Assembly (NCBI GenBank): GCA_031268675.1
Contig: JAIRWY010000088.1
Location: 1-43,558 of the forward strand
Source: Candidatus Ancillula glyptotermitis
GTDB lineage: Bacteria > Actinomycetota > Actinomycetes > Actinomycetales > Bifidobacteriaceae
Reading direction: 5' to 3'
DNA: 43,558 nucleotides
The notes beneath the pieces were generated by a model. The model ran no database searches and was not told where the DNA came from. It saw nothing but the letters and a program-made list of their open reading frames with translations. The translations under genes and the position numbers were made by a program. This document shows, piece after piece, positions 37,001-43,558 of this stretch (position 1 is its first letter; every line of letters starts with the position of its first letter).

Positions 37001-40000
37001 AACATTTCCATCTTTAATCCAAGCAGTCCAATTTTCCTTACCACTTTGCCAAACTGAAGTTTCAACAGTAAATAGGTCATCAAAACTACCGCCAAAGCGC
37101 ACTCCAACTTGTTTAAGCTTTGCATCTTTGTTCATATAATAACGTGTACTATCAAGATTTGCATAATCAATATTTCCAACATCATTGGTTTTTGTATAAG
37201 TATCGTCAGTTGAGTATTTTGATTTTTTATCATCAGCATTACATCCTCCAGAAAAATTAGAGGCTTTTTCCTTAGAAGAAACAGTTGCATCGCTAGAAAT
37301 TCTCCAAAGATCTGAATTTTGATCTATTTGCAATGGAATATCTTTGTTGAATACATCAACCATTTCCTTGCATCCTGCATAATGCCCATCTGAAAAGCTA
37401 ATTCCATATCCAGGATAAGCTGATTTTACTCCGCCGCCATCAGTGCTCGTGAGTCCGCTATTTTCATAAGTTGCATCAACTATAACAGAATTATCATTCG
37501 TCTTGCCATTTTTATCCTCATCAATTAAATTTGCTCGTAGATTGTTAATAGTTGGAGCATCGCTACTAGGATTTCCAACTTGCAAATATTGAGTTCCAGA
37601 TTCATCAGTTAAGGTCTTCTGGCTCGTTTCATCCCAAGTATTAGAGGAAGCAAGATGTGGAGCTAACTTTATCATGTTTGAACGCGTAAAGTAGTTCATT
37701 TTAATACCAGTTAACTTATCAACACCAATAAAACCGTCACTATCTGCTGAAGATACCCATTGATTTTGAGAATTTCTTATACTCGTATTTATACCAATTG
37801 CCTCATTTATTGTGCCCTCAAAACGAACACTTGTATGATTGATATCACCTTGAACATTTTCAACTTTACCGTCAAAATCTGGACCTTGATGATATTGATT
37901 ACTTGCATCAAACTTGTATAGGCAATTTCCACCAGCGCCAATGTCATACTCGTTAATTGCCTTCAAGTCCAAAATCTTTGACTCTTTATCTTTACAACTA
38001 GTAGAAAATTTAACTTTCACCTTAGATGCATTCGCTGGAGCAACAATATTTCTAGTACCTCCAACAAGAACATTATCAGTAGTTTTACTATCAACTTGTT
38101 TTGAATTGTCATCATAGAACGTATAGGTAAACTTACCCCAAGCGCCAGCTCCACCATCAACATGAAGTGCAAGTTTCGCACCATCAATTCCCTTAATTGC
38201 TGCCCACTTGTGGTTTTTTACATAATCTTGGTCATAATTACAATCTGTCGCTGTACACTTGTGTTGCAAAGCAGCAGGATTAGTATTCGGGTTGTTGGCT
38301 TTCTCATCAAAACCATAACGCATGTCTTTACTTTCATCATGAACAAGTTTTGCATTTGGACCCATTACATCTTTTGTACCTTCAAGATATTGGTAATAAA
38401 GTGGCTCCAGATCAAGATGCTTGATGCCGTAGTCTTCCGTAGCACCTGCAAGCTTAAATTCAACATGCTCTTTCACAGTGTTCGTGTCAAAAACAGTTGT
38501 AAAAGTCCTGCCAACCGTGTTGTCGTAGTTATCCCAAAACCCATTATCACTGTCTCCTGTATAATATACAGTTCGAAGATTACCAGAACTGTCAATAACA
38601 TCTGCCCAAATCTTATATTGCGCTGCATAACCTACACCAACTGGAAGGTGAATATCCAAAATTGGGCGGAATTTCACTGCATTCTTGTTAATCGAAGCTG
38701 TTGGTTGTCCAGGCTTTGAAATAAATGTGCGGTCTTTATATTTACTAGTATCTGTTTTCATATACGCCAAAACAGAAGACTTGCTATTATATGCAGAGTT
38801 TATATGCTGCTCAAATTTCAGGTCTTTTGCACTCTTGCCCTCTGGAAGTTCAACTACTTTTGGATCTGGAAGTGCCTCACGCGCCTGTTGTGAAGAAGAG
38901 TCCAATGTGCCCTTGTAATCAGTTCCGTCTTGATCAGTTAGAATTGGAGTTATATCTGTTCTTGCAAATTTAGGATCATCGTCCGTTCCAATACATCTTT
39001 TGAAACCTTCTGCATCTGTTACGCTACCTGCTTGCGCGGCGCAGTCTCCGCTTATATTCAGGTGGATGGGCTTTCCAGAGCTATCTCGCATCTGTGCAAA
39101 AGCGCCGTTTAGAGGATCAAGTCCTGTTGTTTGCAGATCTTTGGCCTCCCGCAAAGCTTCTGCATCAACACCACCTTCTGCAAGAGTCTGAAAATCTTCA
39201 TCTTTTAAGTTAGTAGAATCAAACGAAGGTTGTATCATTGCAATGCGCAGTTCTAATGCTTTGTTCTTATTTTCTACTGTTTGTTTATCTTCTTGAATAA
39301 TTTTTATGAAGTTGTGAATTTTTACCTCAGTTTCATACATTTGAGCTGCAATATTGACAGCATTTGAAATTGCAAACTGATCATCTCTTGGTTCAATGTA
39401 TTTATCATCAAGATCTCCAATTGTACCACCTGAGTAACTATAGAATTTATCTGCAGAAAATGAAGCGAAAGCAGTTTCAGCCCACTTTTGAACGCACTTA
39501 TCTTTTTCTAAATCTTCATGTTTTGTATCAGAATTTGGAATTGGAATATTATTTTGTAGATGGCAAGTCTGGAACCAGTCGTGTTCAGTTTGAAAAGGAA
39601 CTTTATATGTATCAAAATACTGATCATAGTAGTCAACATAATAGTTAAGCTGTGAAATATCAGAATCTACTGTCATTTTGGCAACATCAATTTCAAGTTT
39701 AAGTGACTCTTGAAGTTTCTCTCTATCCTCTTTTTGGTTTTCAGCGTTTTTTTGATGCCATGTAATATAGTCATCAAAGTAGTGTAAGTTAATATCTTTA
39801 TCTTCTCTACCACCATTTTTAACTGCAAGCAAGTTAATTCCAGTGTCTGAATATTGCGAATCTACAAAAAGAGCTAATTGCATGTTTAATTGATCGGCAT
39901 TTGTTCCATGTGTAGTATCTTCAGTATTTTGCAACATCTTGGTAACTTTATCGTAGTAGTTTTGCATAGTTTCACAGTTCTTGTAGCTATCAAAATCTTT

Positions 40001-40276
40001 AAGGTTTGCAGACTCCTTAAAGTTCTTACCATCGCAATAGTTATATGCCCAAGGATTTACTGAACGCGTGTAGTCAGGAAAAGGACGAGATGAGAAGTAC
40101 TGAGCCATTTCACCCTGCGGATAGACTTCAGCTGCATTAGCAATATTGGGCTTCACAACAGCATACATAGATACAGTAACTGCTATAGTTAACGCAATTC
40201 CAACAACTCTCTTTAACTTATTCAACGCTTTCAACTTCTCCAAAACTACTTGCCTTCCAACTTCAGGTGAATTCAT
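31091..40276 (-). CDS. Giant secreted protein (3061 aa) with SH3/Tudor-like module array
   Basis: ATG 40276 follows GGTGAGG by 5 nt, and an export signal ends ANA-AE near residue 48. A helical, Asp/Lys/Tyr-rich region (to about 380) comes first. Beta-sandwich segments follow, one of which (near VETSVW...WTAWIKDGNVAGI, then IKAIRVRI) resembles a ChW-type repeat. Two hydrophobic Ala/Gly-rich segments lie near 1250-1310 and 1510-1540. From about 1545 to the end there is an array of small beta modules that each finish with a short helix (SVSELL, TYAEFKQKYR, TFSEVRDLL, KASEFSTKYV, SITELRNK, SFDDLSHM, HIDELREKF). One pair is a ~289-residue duplication. The module VLYKKDDKFVEAVVIS, with RLEDGSDVSI after it, looks like an SH3/Tudor barrel. 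No cell-wall anchor is seen. I do not recognise the whole protein. A large adhesin or secreted effector-like protein is a guess. Confidence 0.85.
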   Translation of the reverse strand: MNSPEVGRQVVLEKLKALNKLKRVVGIALTIAVTVSMYAVVKPNIANAAEVYPQGEMAQYFSSRPFPDYTRSVNPWAYNYCDGKNFKESANLKDFDSYKNCETMQNYYDKVTKMLQNTEDTTHGTNADQLNMQLALFVDSQYSDTGINLLAVKNGGREDKDINLHYFDDYITWHQKNAENQKEDREKLQESLKLEIDVAKMTVDSDISQLNYYVDYYDQYFDTYKVPFQTEHDWFQTCHLQNNIPIPNSDTKHEDLEKDKCVQKWAETAFASFSADKFYSYSGGTIGDLDDKYIEPRDDQFAISNAVNIAAQMYETEVKIHNFIKIIQEDKQTVENKNKALELRIAMIQPSFDSTNLKDEDFQTLAEGGVDAEALREAKDLQTTGLDPLNGAFAQMRDSSGKPIHLNISGDCAAQAGSVTDAEGFKRCIGTDDDPKFARTDITPILTDQDGTDYKGTLDSSSQQAREALPDPKVVELPEGKSAKDLKFEQHINSAYNSKSSVLAYMKTDTSKYKDRTFISKPGQPTASINKNAVKFRPILDIHLPVGVGYAAQYKIWADVIDSSGNLRTVYYTGDSDNGFWDNYDNTVGRTFTTVFDTNTVKEHVEFKLAGATEDYGIKHLDLEPLYYQYLEGTKDVMGPNAKLVHDESKDMRYGFDEKANNPNTNPAALQHKCTATDCNYDQDYVKNHKWAAIKGIDGAKLALHVDGGAGAWGKFTYTFYDDNSKQVDSKTTDNVLVGGTRNIVAPANASKVKVKFSTSCKDKESKILDLKAINEYDIGAGGNCLYKFDASNQYHQGPDFDGKVENVQGDINHTSVRFEGTINEAIGINTSIRNSQNQWVSSADSDGFIGVDKLTGIKMNYFTRSNMIKLAPHLASSNTWDETSQKTLTDESGTQYLQVGNPSSDAPTINNLRANLIDEDKNGKTNDNSVIVDATYENSGLTSTDGGGVKSAYPGYGISFSDGHYAGCKEMVDVFNKDIPLQIDQNSDLWRISSDATVSSKEKASNFSGGCNADDKKSKYSTDDTYTKTNDVGNIDYANLDSTRYYMNKDAKLKQVGVRFGGSFDDLFTVETSVWQSGKENWTAWIKDGNVAGIIDPNYDIKAIRVRIIPKADSRTAIATIGNLAYVNGTVANVAPQVAYLTQDAHEWKFTNCGNSIPQHSAVEKNLKECGVPNHSVVRLGSDVKGAKGKKTDSNLWTEVFYFDESSVLEAGYATFGDLMTVNNSNNIHVFAYGEKKDMGESIARMQKQVAMDMIHTALSYGSIALIVPQIALHILAPGAAVATDMAFAAIYLATTVGGLVMDIYEQATPDIAPVDMSKRFIYKHDYQGQEIKDLGGHKIMDPNYDNTAKAWTIGGFDWAQYGMYKDQYTLYYQERLKTDPLVVNYNPQVKHIDYNAGEQERGSSALAIDDVSQNGKEHNYNTKQLIPNGSRVWLGLKSDKEQANPDASKRKTKENFVYKEGFQTRAGYLSYGIATDKKAMLASYNSKDITDAKILNFAKQAHVSVDQLIGYIMDGVFIALSAVDFAGSVAKAIKLAPVKAALKQSAEQDAAVLQTMRERIANHQKVSFDIPVADGNRCTRVEVISIDGDIATVKYHVGGAAGEGLTTDMSVSELLTIHRMSAVDLFDRSEHLIGTEWEEGDAVCAPVQTMPRGVYGAPSCKAKRVQIWKVEDADTGTGTSRIVYLIDKDTNELKSMTYAEFKQKYRPIHRYPHVLAGDGKNIEVGYVYEYESGDKMGRLVVQCRSLSADGEYFDVEFEDPDAIPQAYRADGVYYVRLKKEQLKDIIKAHSATSAIVDGGFYMVQRDGIPGFEAAGSYAYLVKTDKYSYELRSYDTAKGVFVRKTLTFSEVRDLLKDSKITLIYNLGRVNIAGDLLGDLMAQNLDFLYPGNNHWPAEILENGVKRKVTINSFAWRTTGDSMVTFTELNGEVKTMKASEFSTKYVKGSLHANLRVGEIVELNTDDSSTIITVVVSDDKVVGYRYNANADKWEKDDTVLAEARGIYKRSDISPHLINPDEDVFQIVGDNVPADELDKPHFIIKGPDGKSVYLYYNDAGELVEGRSAIAPFYFYLPIKQDIQFNDFKLGSSVLYKKDGKFVEAVVISKTDDTFVLRLEDGSDVSINKDGFNSSSFKRFMKDIRTSTVIGKFWYLFQKTEIGKELLDDIIAADIRVLDESELGIAAKIRVDGGGERCVIIRSSTIGTVEHDAEFTFSYFGEEELHTMKVSELSTKYVKGSLHADLRPGEIVELRSGGSSTTITVVKSKGELVGYRYDASADKWEKDDTVLAEARGIYKRSDISPRLIDPYEGVYQVVGDSIPVEEVGKPHFIIKGPDGKSLHLYYNSTGELVEGSTSIRFSYLPIREDIQFENFQVDSHVLYKKDDKFVEAVVISKTDDTFVLRLEDGSDVSITKVGFNSSSFKRILKGIFAGSTFGHVVDGAEYDLVVTGLEEGTNGETLVIAKEKIGDVIYERRLSITELRNKISSGELIRRAKRINLQGSGASIEGSLVSGDKIVIDGKEYTLTVCYLQDSLEAKWKGTAADLPFSYRLTAADGSVEHISPAQLQIEIVSGRATKIVPVGSPVQRLSEEISYIDHNVGKLVQIRQNGSIGYAYVEKVDGDNVVVHFSNRAEVTLKKVDFAKMVVKSSEEVHIEPEVGDNWYQLVFTEDDNVNLDSVSGIGVTGYSGVTKFRLVSLGNGQYSVIMVSFSDDFSYSLAFNYSEHSISEEGLRDLFAKNKVIPTSKPPARVEAVELPYGSTGKKLKLVNGAKFQIKFRDEVFNISVDAVDFQNQTVRVRLADYFDFGEGSDAYNFLGRYFGPNARMDISFDDLSHMIVDGSPISYDVKAGDIGFGNGAVTFIVTKVEGGNVTIRSLSKSDYTKYIEGIEIPLNVEGAETITMREMVFYRFVNNGLPRGGEFGLVPRRAYSLNGAGINYKIRFTIGEYQGQKGIILSQLGPKFKIQLESGDIVTLHIDELREKFEVLAKGPYEGEEVYYGPNGKGNAGVYKVSSITNGNIELTLISGSPFNGHGAELTQEVSVEFYFLSMFLGHLIPMDVTHVVW
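33000..33620 (-). repeat. Intragenic long repeat, copy 2
   Basis: This matches 33860-34490 at a period of about 868 bp. Over 76 bp starting near 33376 and 34244 there is only about one mismatch, while other parts have diverged. It encodes the KYVKGSLHADLRPGEIVEL through NSSSFKRILKGI part of the giant protein. Confidence 0.9.
33860..34490 (-). repeat. Intragenic long repeat, copy 1
   Basis: Encodes KYVKGSLHANLRVGEIVEL through NSSSFKRFMKDI. With copy 2 it frames a ~70-residue insert seen only once (RTSTVIGKFWYLFQKTEI onward). Confidence 0.9.
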
Positions 40277-40340
40277 ACGAACCTCACCAAACCTACACTT
40301 AAAAATTGTCATCAACTAGTTTGAACTACTAAACGCAAAA

Positions 40341-40412
40341 ACAAGTACCTAAGATCTAGACCTTAAGCACTCATCTGGCTTGAGCATTCAACTGCTCGGT
40401 CTACTAACTTGT
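40341..40412 (-). promoter_or_regulatory. Structured 5' leader element of the giant gene
   Basis: On the minus strand ACAAGT pairs with ACTTGT (40412-40407 with 40346-40341) and TAGACC pairs with GGTCTA (40403-40398 with 40362-40357). Inside are two hairpins, GAGCA/TGCTC and AAGC/GCTT. This forms a three-way junction, followed at once by TTTTT (40341-40337). An alternative pairing ACCTAA/TTAGGT is possible. It could be an attenuator or RNA thermometer-like element. No known riboswitch class was recognised. Confidence 0.5.
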
Positions 40413-40476
40413 ATTAGGTCTACTATAAGCAGACTTAAAACCAGTAGTAAACCCTTGATAATAACAACAGTAATTT

Positions 40477-40505
40477 ATTATAACATACTTCTTTAAGTTT
40501 GTCAA
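40477..40505 (-). promoter_or_regulatory. Consensus promoter of the giant gene
   Basis: Minus strand: TTGACA (40505-40500), 17 nt, TATAAT (40482-40477) with an upstream TG. The predicted start near 40470 gives a leader of about 195 nt, unusually long for this window. Confidence 0.9.
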
Positions 40506-40732
40506 GTTAATTTTATACTTTTTTTGTTTTTCTTACGAATTACTTTAGTTTTCCCACACATTAGGGAGCACTAGGTTAACTTGTACTCAATTTCGTCTCT
40601 TGTTCATAAATCTTATTGCTCGCTACTGACTTGATGATATTTTATTTTGCACATGTTTTCCTTCAACTTGGTTGTTGTTGTAATATCGCACTTAATGCAA
40701 AGTGTCCTACTTCTGATTAGAATTCAGCCCAG
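40506..40732. other. Intergenic region between divergent giant gene and dapE promoters
   Basis: T-rich just after 40506 (runs of T near 40518-40533). No ORF or RNA gene was recognised. The end carries one arm of the 26-bp inverted repeat (40703-40728). Confidence 0.6.
40703..40728 (+). repeat. 26-bp inverted repeat, dapE side
   Basis: These 26 bases are the exact reverse complement of 43047-43072. Each copy sits upstream of the promoter of one of the two convergent dap genes. Confidence 0.93.
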
Positions 40733-40761
40733 TTGAAAAGACAAAGGAGATGTGGTATAAT
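40733..40761 (+). promoter_or_regulatory. Leaderless promoter of dapE
   Basis: TTGAAA (40733-40738), 17 nt ending TGTGG, TATAAT (40756-40761), then GGAGGT and ATG 40768. The predicted +1 is the A of ATG, so the GGAGGT would not be transcribed. Confidence 0.88.
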
Positions 40762-40767
40762 GGAGGT

Positions 40768-41874
40768 ATGGATGAAGAACTTACTTCAATATTGATGAAC
40801 ATTTGCGATATATATTCTGTGTCTGGCGATGAAAAAAATCTTGCAGACTATGTAGAAGGTTGTTTGTCCAAAATCTCGCACCTAGAAGTTGCCCGCATTA
40901 AAAACAATGTTGTCGCAAAAACCAATTTCAAACATGCAAAACGCATAATCTTGGCTGGACATATTGATACAGTACCAGTTTCAAAGATTACTGATAATTT
41001 ACCAACTAGACGAATATTTGAAAATGCTGAACAAGTAATCTACGGGCGAGGAACTGTAGATATGAAAGCAGGAGATGCTGTTTTTCTTTACTTGGCGCAG
41101 AATTTAGATGCGCTTAGTGAACAGTTGAAATATGATATCACATTCATTTTTTACGAAGGTGAGGAAATAGCAAGTGAATTCAACGGATTAAAGTACATCA
41201 CCGAGAATCATGCTGATTTAGTTCATGCAGATTTTGCAATACTGGGTGAACCAACTGGAGGTGGAGTTGAAGCAGGTTGTAACGGCTCACTGCGCTTTGA
41301 CATAGTTTTACGCGGAAAAGCAGCACATTCTGCACGCGCGTGGAAAGGTGAAAATGCAATTCACAAATTATATCCAGTTCTGGAAATATTGAACAACTGG
41401 AACAACACCGAGCCTAAAGAACACGCTGTTATAGTAGATGAACTTGAATATAGGGAAGGTCTAAATGCGGTATTGATTAGTGGAGGTGTTGCATCAAATA
41501 TTATACCTGATGTATGCAAAATCCACATAAACTACAGATTTGCACCGAACAAGAATGCTATAGAAGCTCAAGAAATCATGCAGAACTTGTTTCGCAACTA
41601 TGAACTAGAATATAGTGATGTATCAGATGGTGCAAGACCTGGATTAAATCTTGAGTCTGTGCAGAAATTTGCAAACTACGCACAGGAACAAACTGGCATT
41701 AATCCTCGTGCCAAGATGGGTTGGACAGATGTTGCAAGATTCAGCGCACTTGGAATGCCTGCACTGAATTTCGGACCAGGAGATCCAATGCTGTGCCATC
41801 ATGATGATGAGAAAATTGCAGTTAGAGATATCTCCAAGTGTTATGAGGTTCTTGTAGGATTTCTGACTTCTTAA
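40768..41874 (+). CDS. dapE: Succinyl-diaminopimelate desuccinylase DapE (M20 family)
   Basis: DapE releases LL-diaminopimelate for lysine and peptidoglycan. The 368-residue protein has the zinc-site motifs AGHIDTVP (near residue 65), GRGTVDMKAGDAV (near 97) and FYEGEEIAS with the catalytic Glu (near 134). GEPTGGGVEAGCNGSLRF, KAAHSARAW and the closing LNFGPGDPMLCHHDDE follow. This is the actinobacterial DapE style. The upstream in-frame ATG at 40750 lies inside the promoter and is rejected. It is convergent with dapC, overlapping by 4 nt at the shared TTAA. Confidence 0.93.
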   Translation: MDEELTSILMNICDIYSVSGDEKNLADYVEGCLSKISHLEVARIKNNVVAKTNFKHAKRIILAGHIDTVPVSKITDNLPTRRIFENAEQVIYGRGTVDMKAGDAVFLYLAQNLDALSEQLKYDITFIFYEGEEIASEFNGLKYITENHADLVHADFAILGEPTGGGVEAGCNGSLRFDIVLRGKAAHSARAWKGENAIHKLYPVLEILNNWNNTEPKEHAVIVDELEYREGLNAVLISGGVASNIIPDVCKIHINYRFAPNKNAIEAQEIMQNLFRNYELEYSDVSDGARPGLNLESVQKFANYAQEQTGINPRAKMGWTDVARFSALGMPALNFGPGDPMLCHHDDEKIAVRDISKCYEVLVGFLTS

Positions 41875-43007
41875 ATTTCCACACCAAGTCGTCTGCCAAT
41901 TTCAAGTATATCTTCTGTTCTAATAGTTGTAGAAATGCGTATGTTGTTCAACAAACTATGCTTATAGAAACTACCAGGTGTCACTAAAATTCCAAGCTTT
42001 ACAAATTCATCAAGAACTTCCCACTCATCCTTTTTCGTGCGCATCCAAATATATAGACCACCTTCAGAATGTTCAATATCATATCCTGCTCTTTGCAGAA
42101 TACTATGCAGTAAAAAATGTCTAGTTTGGTAGTTTTCAAGAATTTTAGTAATGAACTCGTTATCTTCTAGTGCAGCTTTGAGCGCAATTTGAGAAATATG
42201 TGGAGGAATTAGTCCAAGTTGTTTGCGAATTGTTAATAGTTCTTGGATAATTTTCTTGTCGCCAGCAATAAATGCACTTCTATATCCCGCTAAATTTGCA
42301 TGTTTAGAAAGCGAGTAGAGCATCAAAATATTGGAAAAATCACCGTCTAAAGCAGTTTCTAGTACTGAGGGATGTGGAACAATTGCACCATTTGCACCAT
42401 TTTTCCAATTGAACAAGGAATAGCATTCATCACTTGCAACAACTGCACCAATTCTTCGAGCTGCACGTACAACTGCTTTAAGATGCTCTAGCGAAGTACA
42501 CTCTCCAGTAGGATTATTCGGATAATTGATCCACACCAGTTTTACACTAGTATTATTGCACCAATCTTCAATGTTGTTCGTCGCTAAAATCTGCGTGCGT
42601 GCAGCAACTGCACCGATATCATAAGTTGGATACGCAATTGATGGACGAACCATGATGTCATCAGGTCCAAGATTAAGCATCATCGGCAGCATGCCAACTA
42701 CCTCTTTTGAGCCTATAGTTGGCAAAATGTTGTTTTCATCAAGTTCTGGAATATTCCATGTTGTTTTTAGCCACTGGACTATTGCCTTGCGTAGTTCTGG
42801 AAAACCTGCGGTCATTGGATATCCATGTGCATTCAGACTAGGAACCACAGCATTTTGAACAGTCTTTGAAACATCATCTATCGGACTTCCAACAGTTGTA
42901 TCTATAAAACTACAGCCTAATTTTTCTGCAGATGCTTGTGCCAACTTTCTGTATGGCAACAACTGATCCCAAGGGAATGTTACTGCTGCAAGATTCGCTA
43001 AACTCAT
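41871..43007 (-). CDS. dapC: N-succinyldiaminopimelate aminotransferase DapC
   Basis: DapC forms succinyl-diaminopimelate, the substrate of DapE. The 378-residue PLP aminotransferase (fold type I) has TVGSPIDDV, YPMTAGFPELRKAI, VWINYPNNPTGE, ASDECYSLFNW and YSLSKHANLAGYRSAF with the PLP Lys. The conserved Arg is near NIRISTTIR. ATG 43007 is 6 nt after TATAAT; the frame to 43025 would include the promoter. Its partner dapE is opposite and the two share promoter sequences. Confidence 0.93.
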   Translation of the reverse strand: MSLANLAAVTFPWDQLLPYRKLAQASAEKLGCSFIDTTVGSPIDDVSKTVQNAVVPSLNAHGYPMTAGFPELRKAIVQWLKTTWNIPELDENNILPTIGSKEVVGMLPMMLNLGPDDIMVRPSIAYPTYDIGAVAARTQILATNNIEDWCNNTSVKLVWINYPNNPTGECTSLEHLKAVVRAARRIGAVVASDECYSLFNWKNGANGAIVPHPSVLETALDGDFSNILMLYSLSKHANLAGYRSAFIAGDKKIIQELLTIRKQLGLIPPHISQIALKAALEDNEFITKILENYQTRHFLLHSILQRAGYDIEHSEGGLYIWMRTKKDEWEVLDEFVKLGILVTPGSFYKHSLLNNIRISTTIRTEDILEIGRRLGVEI

Positions 43008-43013
43008 ACCTCC

Positions 43014-43024
43014 ATTATACCACA
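43014..43024 (-). promoter_or_regulatory. Leaderless promoter of dapC
   Basis: TGTGGTATAAT, then GGAGGT and ATG 43007. The 21 bases from 43025 to 43005 equal those at 40750-40770 on the other strand. GCAAAATGTCATAGG just upstream is shared with purT. Confidence 0.87.
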
Positions 43025-43046
43025 TGCCTATGACATTTTGCTTTCA

Positions 43047-43072
43047 GCTGAATTCTAATCAGAAGTAGGACA
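43047..43072 (-). repeat. 26-bp inverted repeat, dapC side
   Basis: Exact reverse complement of 40703-40728. It lies about 23 bp upstream of the dapC extended -10, whereas the dapE copy lies 22 bp upstream of its own. Confidence 0.93.
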
Positions 43073-43558
43073 ACCAAAATCAAATCACCAAGTGGAAAAA
43101 TGCGAAGAAAATGCGAAGAAGATTATGGAAGATACAAGAACACAAGTAAATAAGAACACCAGATGTCAAAACTTGAAAAATGTAAACATCTGATGTGTAT
43201 TGTGTGTGTGTATGACCAAGTACACGCACCTCAGTATAGCAGACAGAAAGAGAATTAGCAAGTTAACACTTGACAAGAATTCTATGAACGCTATGAACTA
43301 ACTTAAGCAACTTTGTATAAAGACGTACTTTGCAGATCCAGATGAAGTATGAATCAAGAAGATTGATTGCTTGGTAGTCTTTATAAGCCTAGTGTTAATC
43401 CAGAATACTCTTAACTCAAAAAAAGTCATCCCCAAGTCTATAACCATAACACTTCTCAGTTACTATATACTTAGCTACCTTTTCATCAACTCTTTTAATC
43501 TTATGTCTTATAATACTAATATGAGTATTTAAAAGATTATCATCACTACTAGTTTTAT
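43073..43558. other. Intergenic region, no gene recognised
   Basis: AT-rich and without a convincing ORF. It holds a short GT run near 43195-43215 and a weak inverted pair AGATGT/ACATCT near 43163-43196. A candidate plus-strand promoter is TTGACA at 43270-43275 with TATGAA 16 nt later. A TATAAT at 43509-43514 points to a gene beyond the right edge. Confidence 0.5.

Noticed and set aside
31436-39648. Plus-strand ORFs opposite the giant gene
   Set aside because: Short, unrelated to any family and without promoters, while the minus frame is continuous for 3061 codons.
40365-40397. tRNA-like or T-box element in the giant-gene leader
   Set aside because: The hairpins resemble a D-arm and an anticodon arm, but there is no T-arm or acceptor stem and no T-box sequence.
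40750-40767. dapE start at ATG 40750, and the mirrored dapC start at 43025
   Set aside because: These ATGs are part of the ATGTGGTATAAT promoter itself, so the codons would not be transcribed.

Overview
The window looks like the chromosome of an AT-rich actinobacterium, probably near the Bifidobacteriales. The evidence is gene content: a DUF3027 protein, a DUF4244/TadE/Rv3654c-type pilin cassette, a MurG-MurC-FtsQ cluster, an actinobacterial DapC, and a hisB / unknown gene / hisH order that I recall from bifidobacteria. A low-G+C, surface-protein-rich relative such as the protist endosymbiont lineage 'Candidatus Ancillula' would fit. That placement is inference and was not tested by any search. 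No IS elements, CRISPR arrays or intact prophage genes were seen.

Layout. 1-3545 (-): N-terminal 1181 codons of a large secreted surface protein with beta-helix repeats; its 3' end lies outside the window. 3546-4790: no intact gene, but a frameshifted remnant of a surface-type protein and one copy of a ~125-bp dispersed repeat. 4791-7731 (+): a two-gene operon of Elp3 and a Trm9-like methyltransferase, a likely tRNA wobble-uridine modification pathway. 7817-7889 (-): tRNA-Gly(GCC). 7948-8661 (-): a lipoprotein. 8943-9874 (+): an orphan Tad-pilin-type cassette. 9871-13006 (-): ftsQ and a MurG-MurC fusion. 13052-13135 (-): SRP RNA. 13178-16981 (-): Xer recombinase, hisH, unknown, hisB, DUF3027. 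17102-19235 (-): purT and ung, with the second copy of the dispersed repeat between them. 19504-26889 (+): a surface operon made of a leader peptide, a membrane-anchored protein with a phage-tail-spike-like module, a 1272-aa GLUG/beta-sandwich secreted protein, an acyltransferase-3-like membrane protein lacking its catalytic His, and a hyaluronan-synthase-like GT2. 26952-31007 (+): LemA, HtpX, a WecA/TagO-type transferase and DinB. 31091-40276 (-): a giant 3061-aa secreted protein ending in a long array of SH3/Tudor-like modules, behind a strong promoter and a structured leader. 40768-43007: convergent dapE and dapC with mirrored promoter regions. 43025-43558: no gene recognised.

Regulation. 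Nearly every housekeeping transcription unit begins with the extended -10 element TGTGGTATAAT. In dapE, dapC, purT, ung and murG-murC the start codon sits exactly 6 nt after TATAAT, so it should coincide with the transcription start and give leaderless mRNA. The SRP RNA supports this spacing: its 5' end, fixed by its terminal helix, is also exactly 7 nt past the -10. The surface-protein, LemA and lipoprotein genes instead have 5' leaders with Shine-Dalgarno sites. Several starts given here are therefore much shorter than the longest open frame.

How the genes work together. About half the window is devoted to the cell surface: three very large exported proteins, a glycan synthase operon, an undecaprenyl-phosphate sugar transferase, Tad-like pilins, and decayed surface-gene fragments. 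The rest is peptidoglycan precursor synthesis (MurG, MurC, FtsQ, DapE, DapC), histidine and purine synthesis, DNA repair (Ung, DinB), membrane quality control (HtpX) and tRNA modification.
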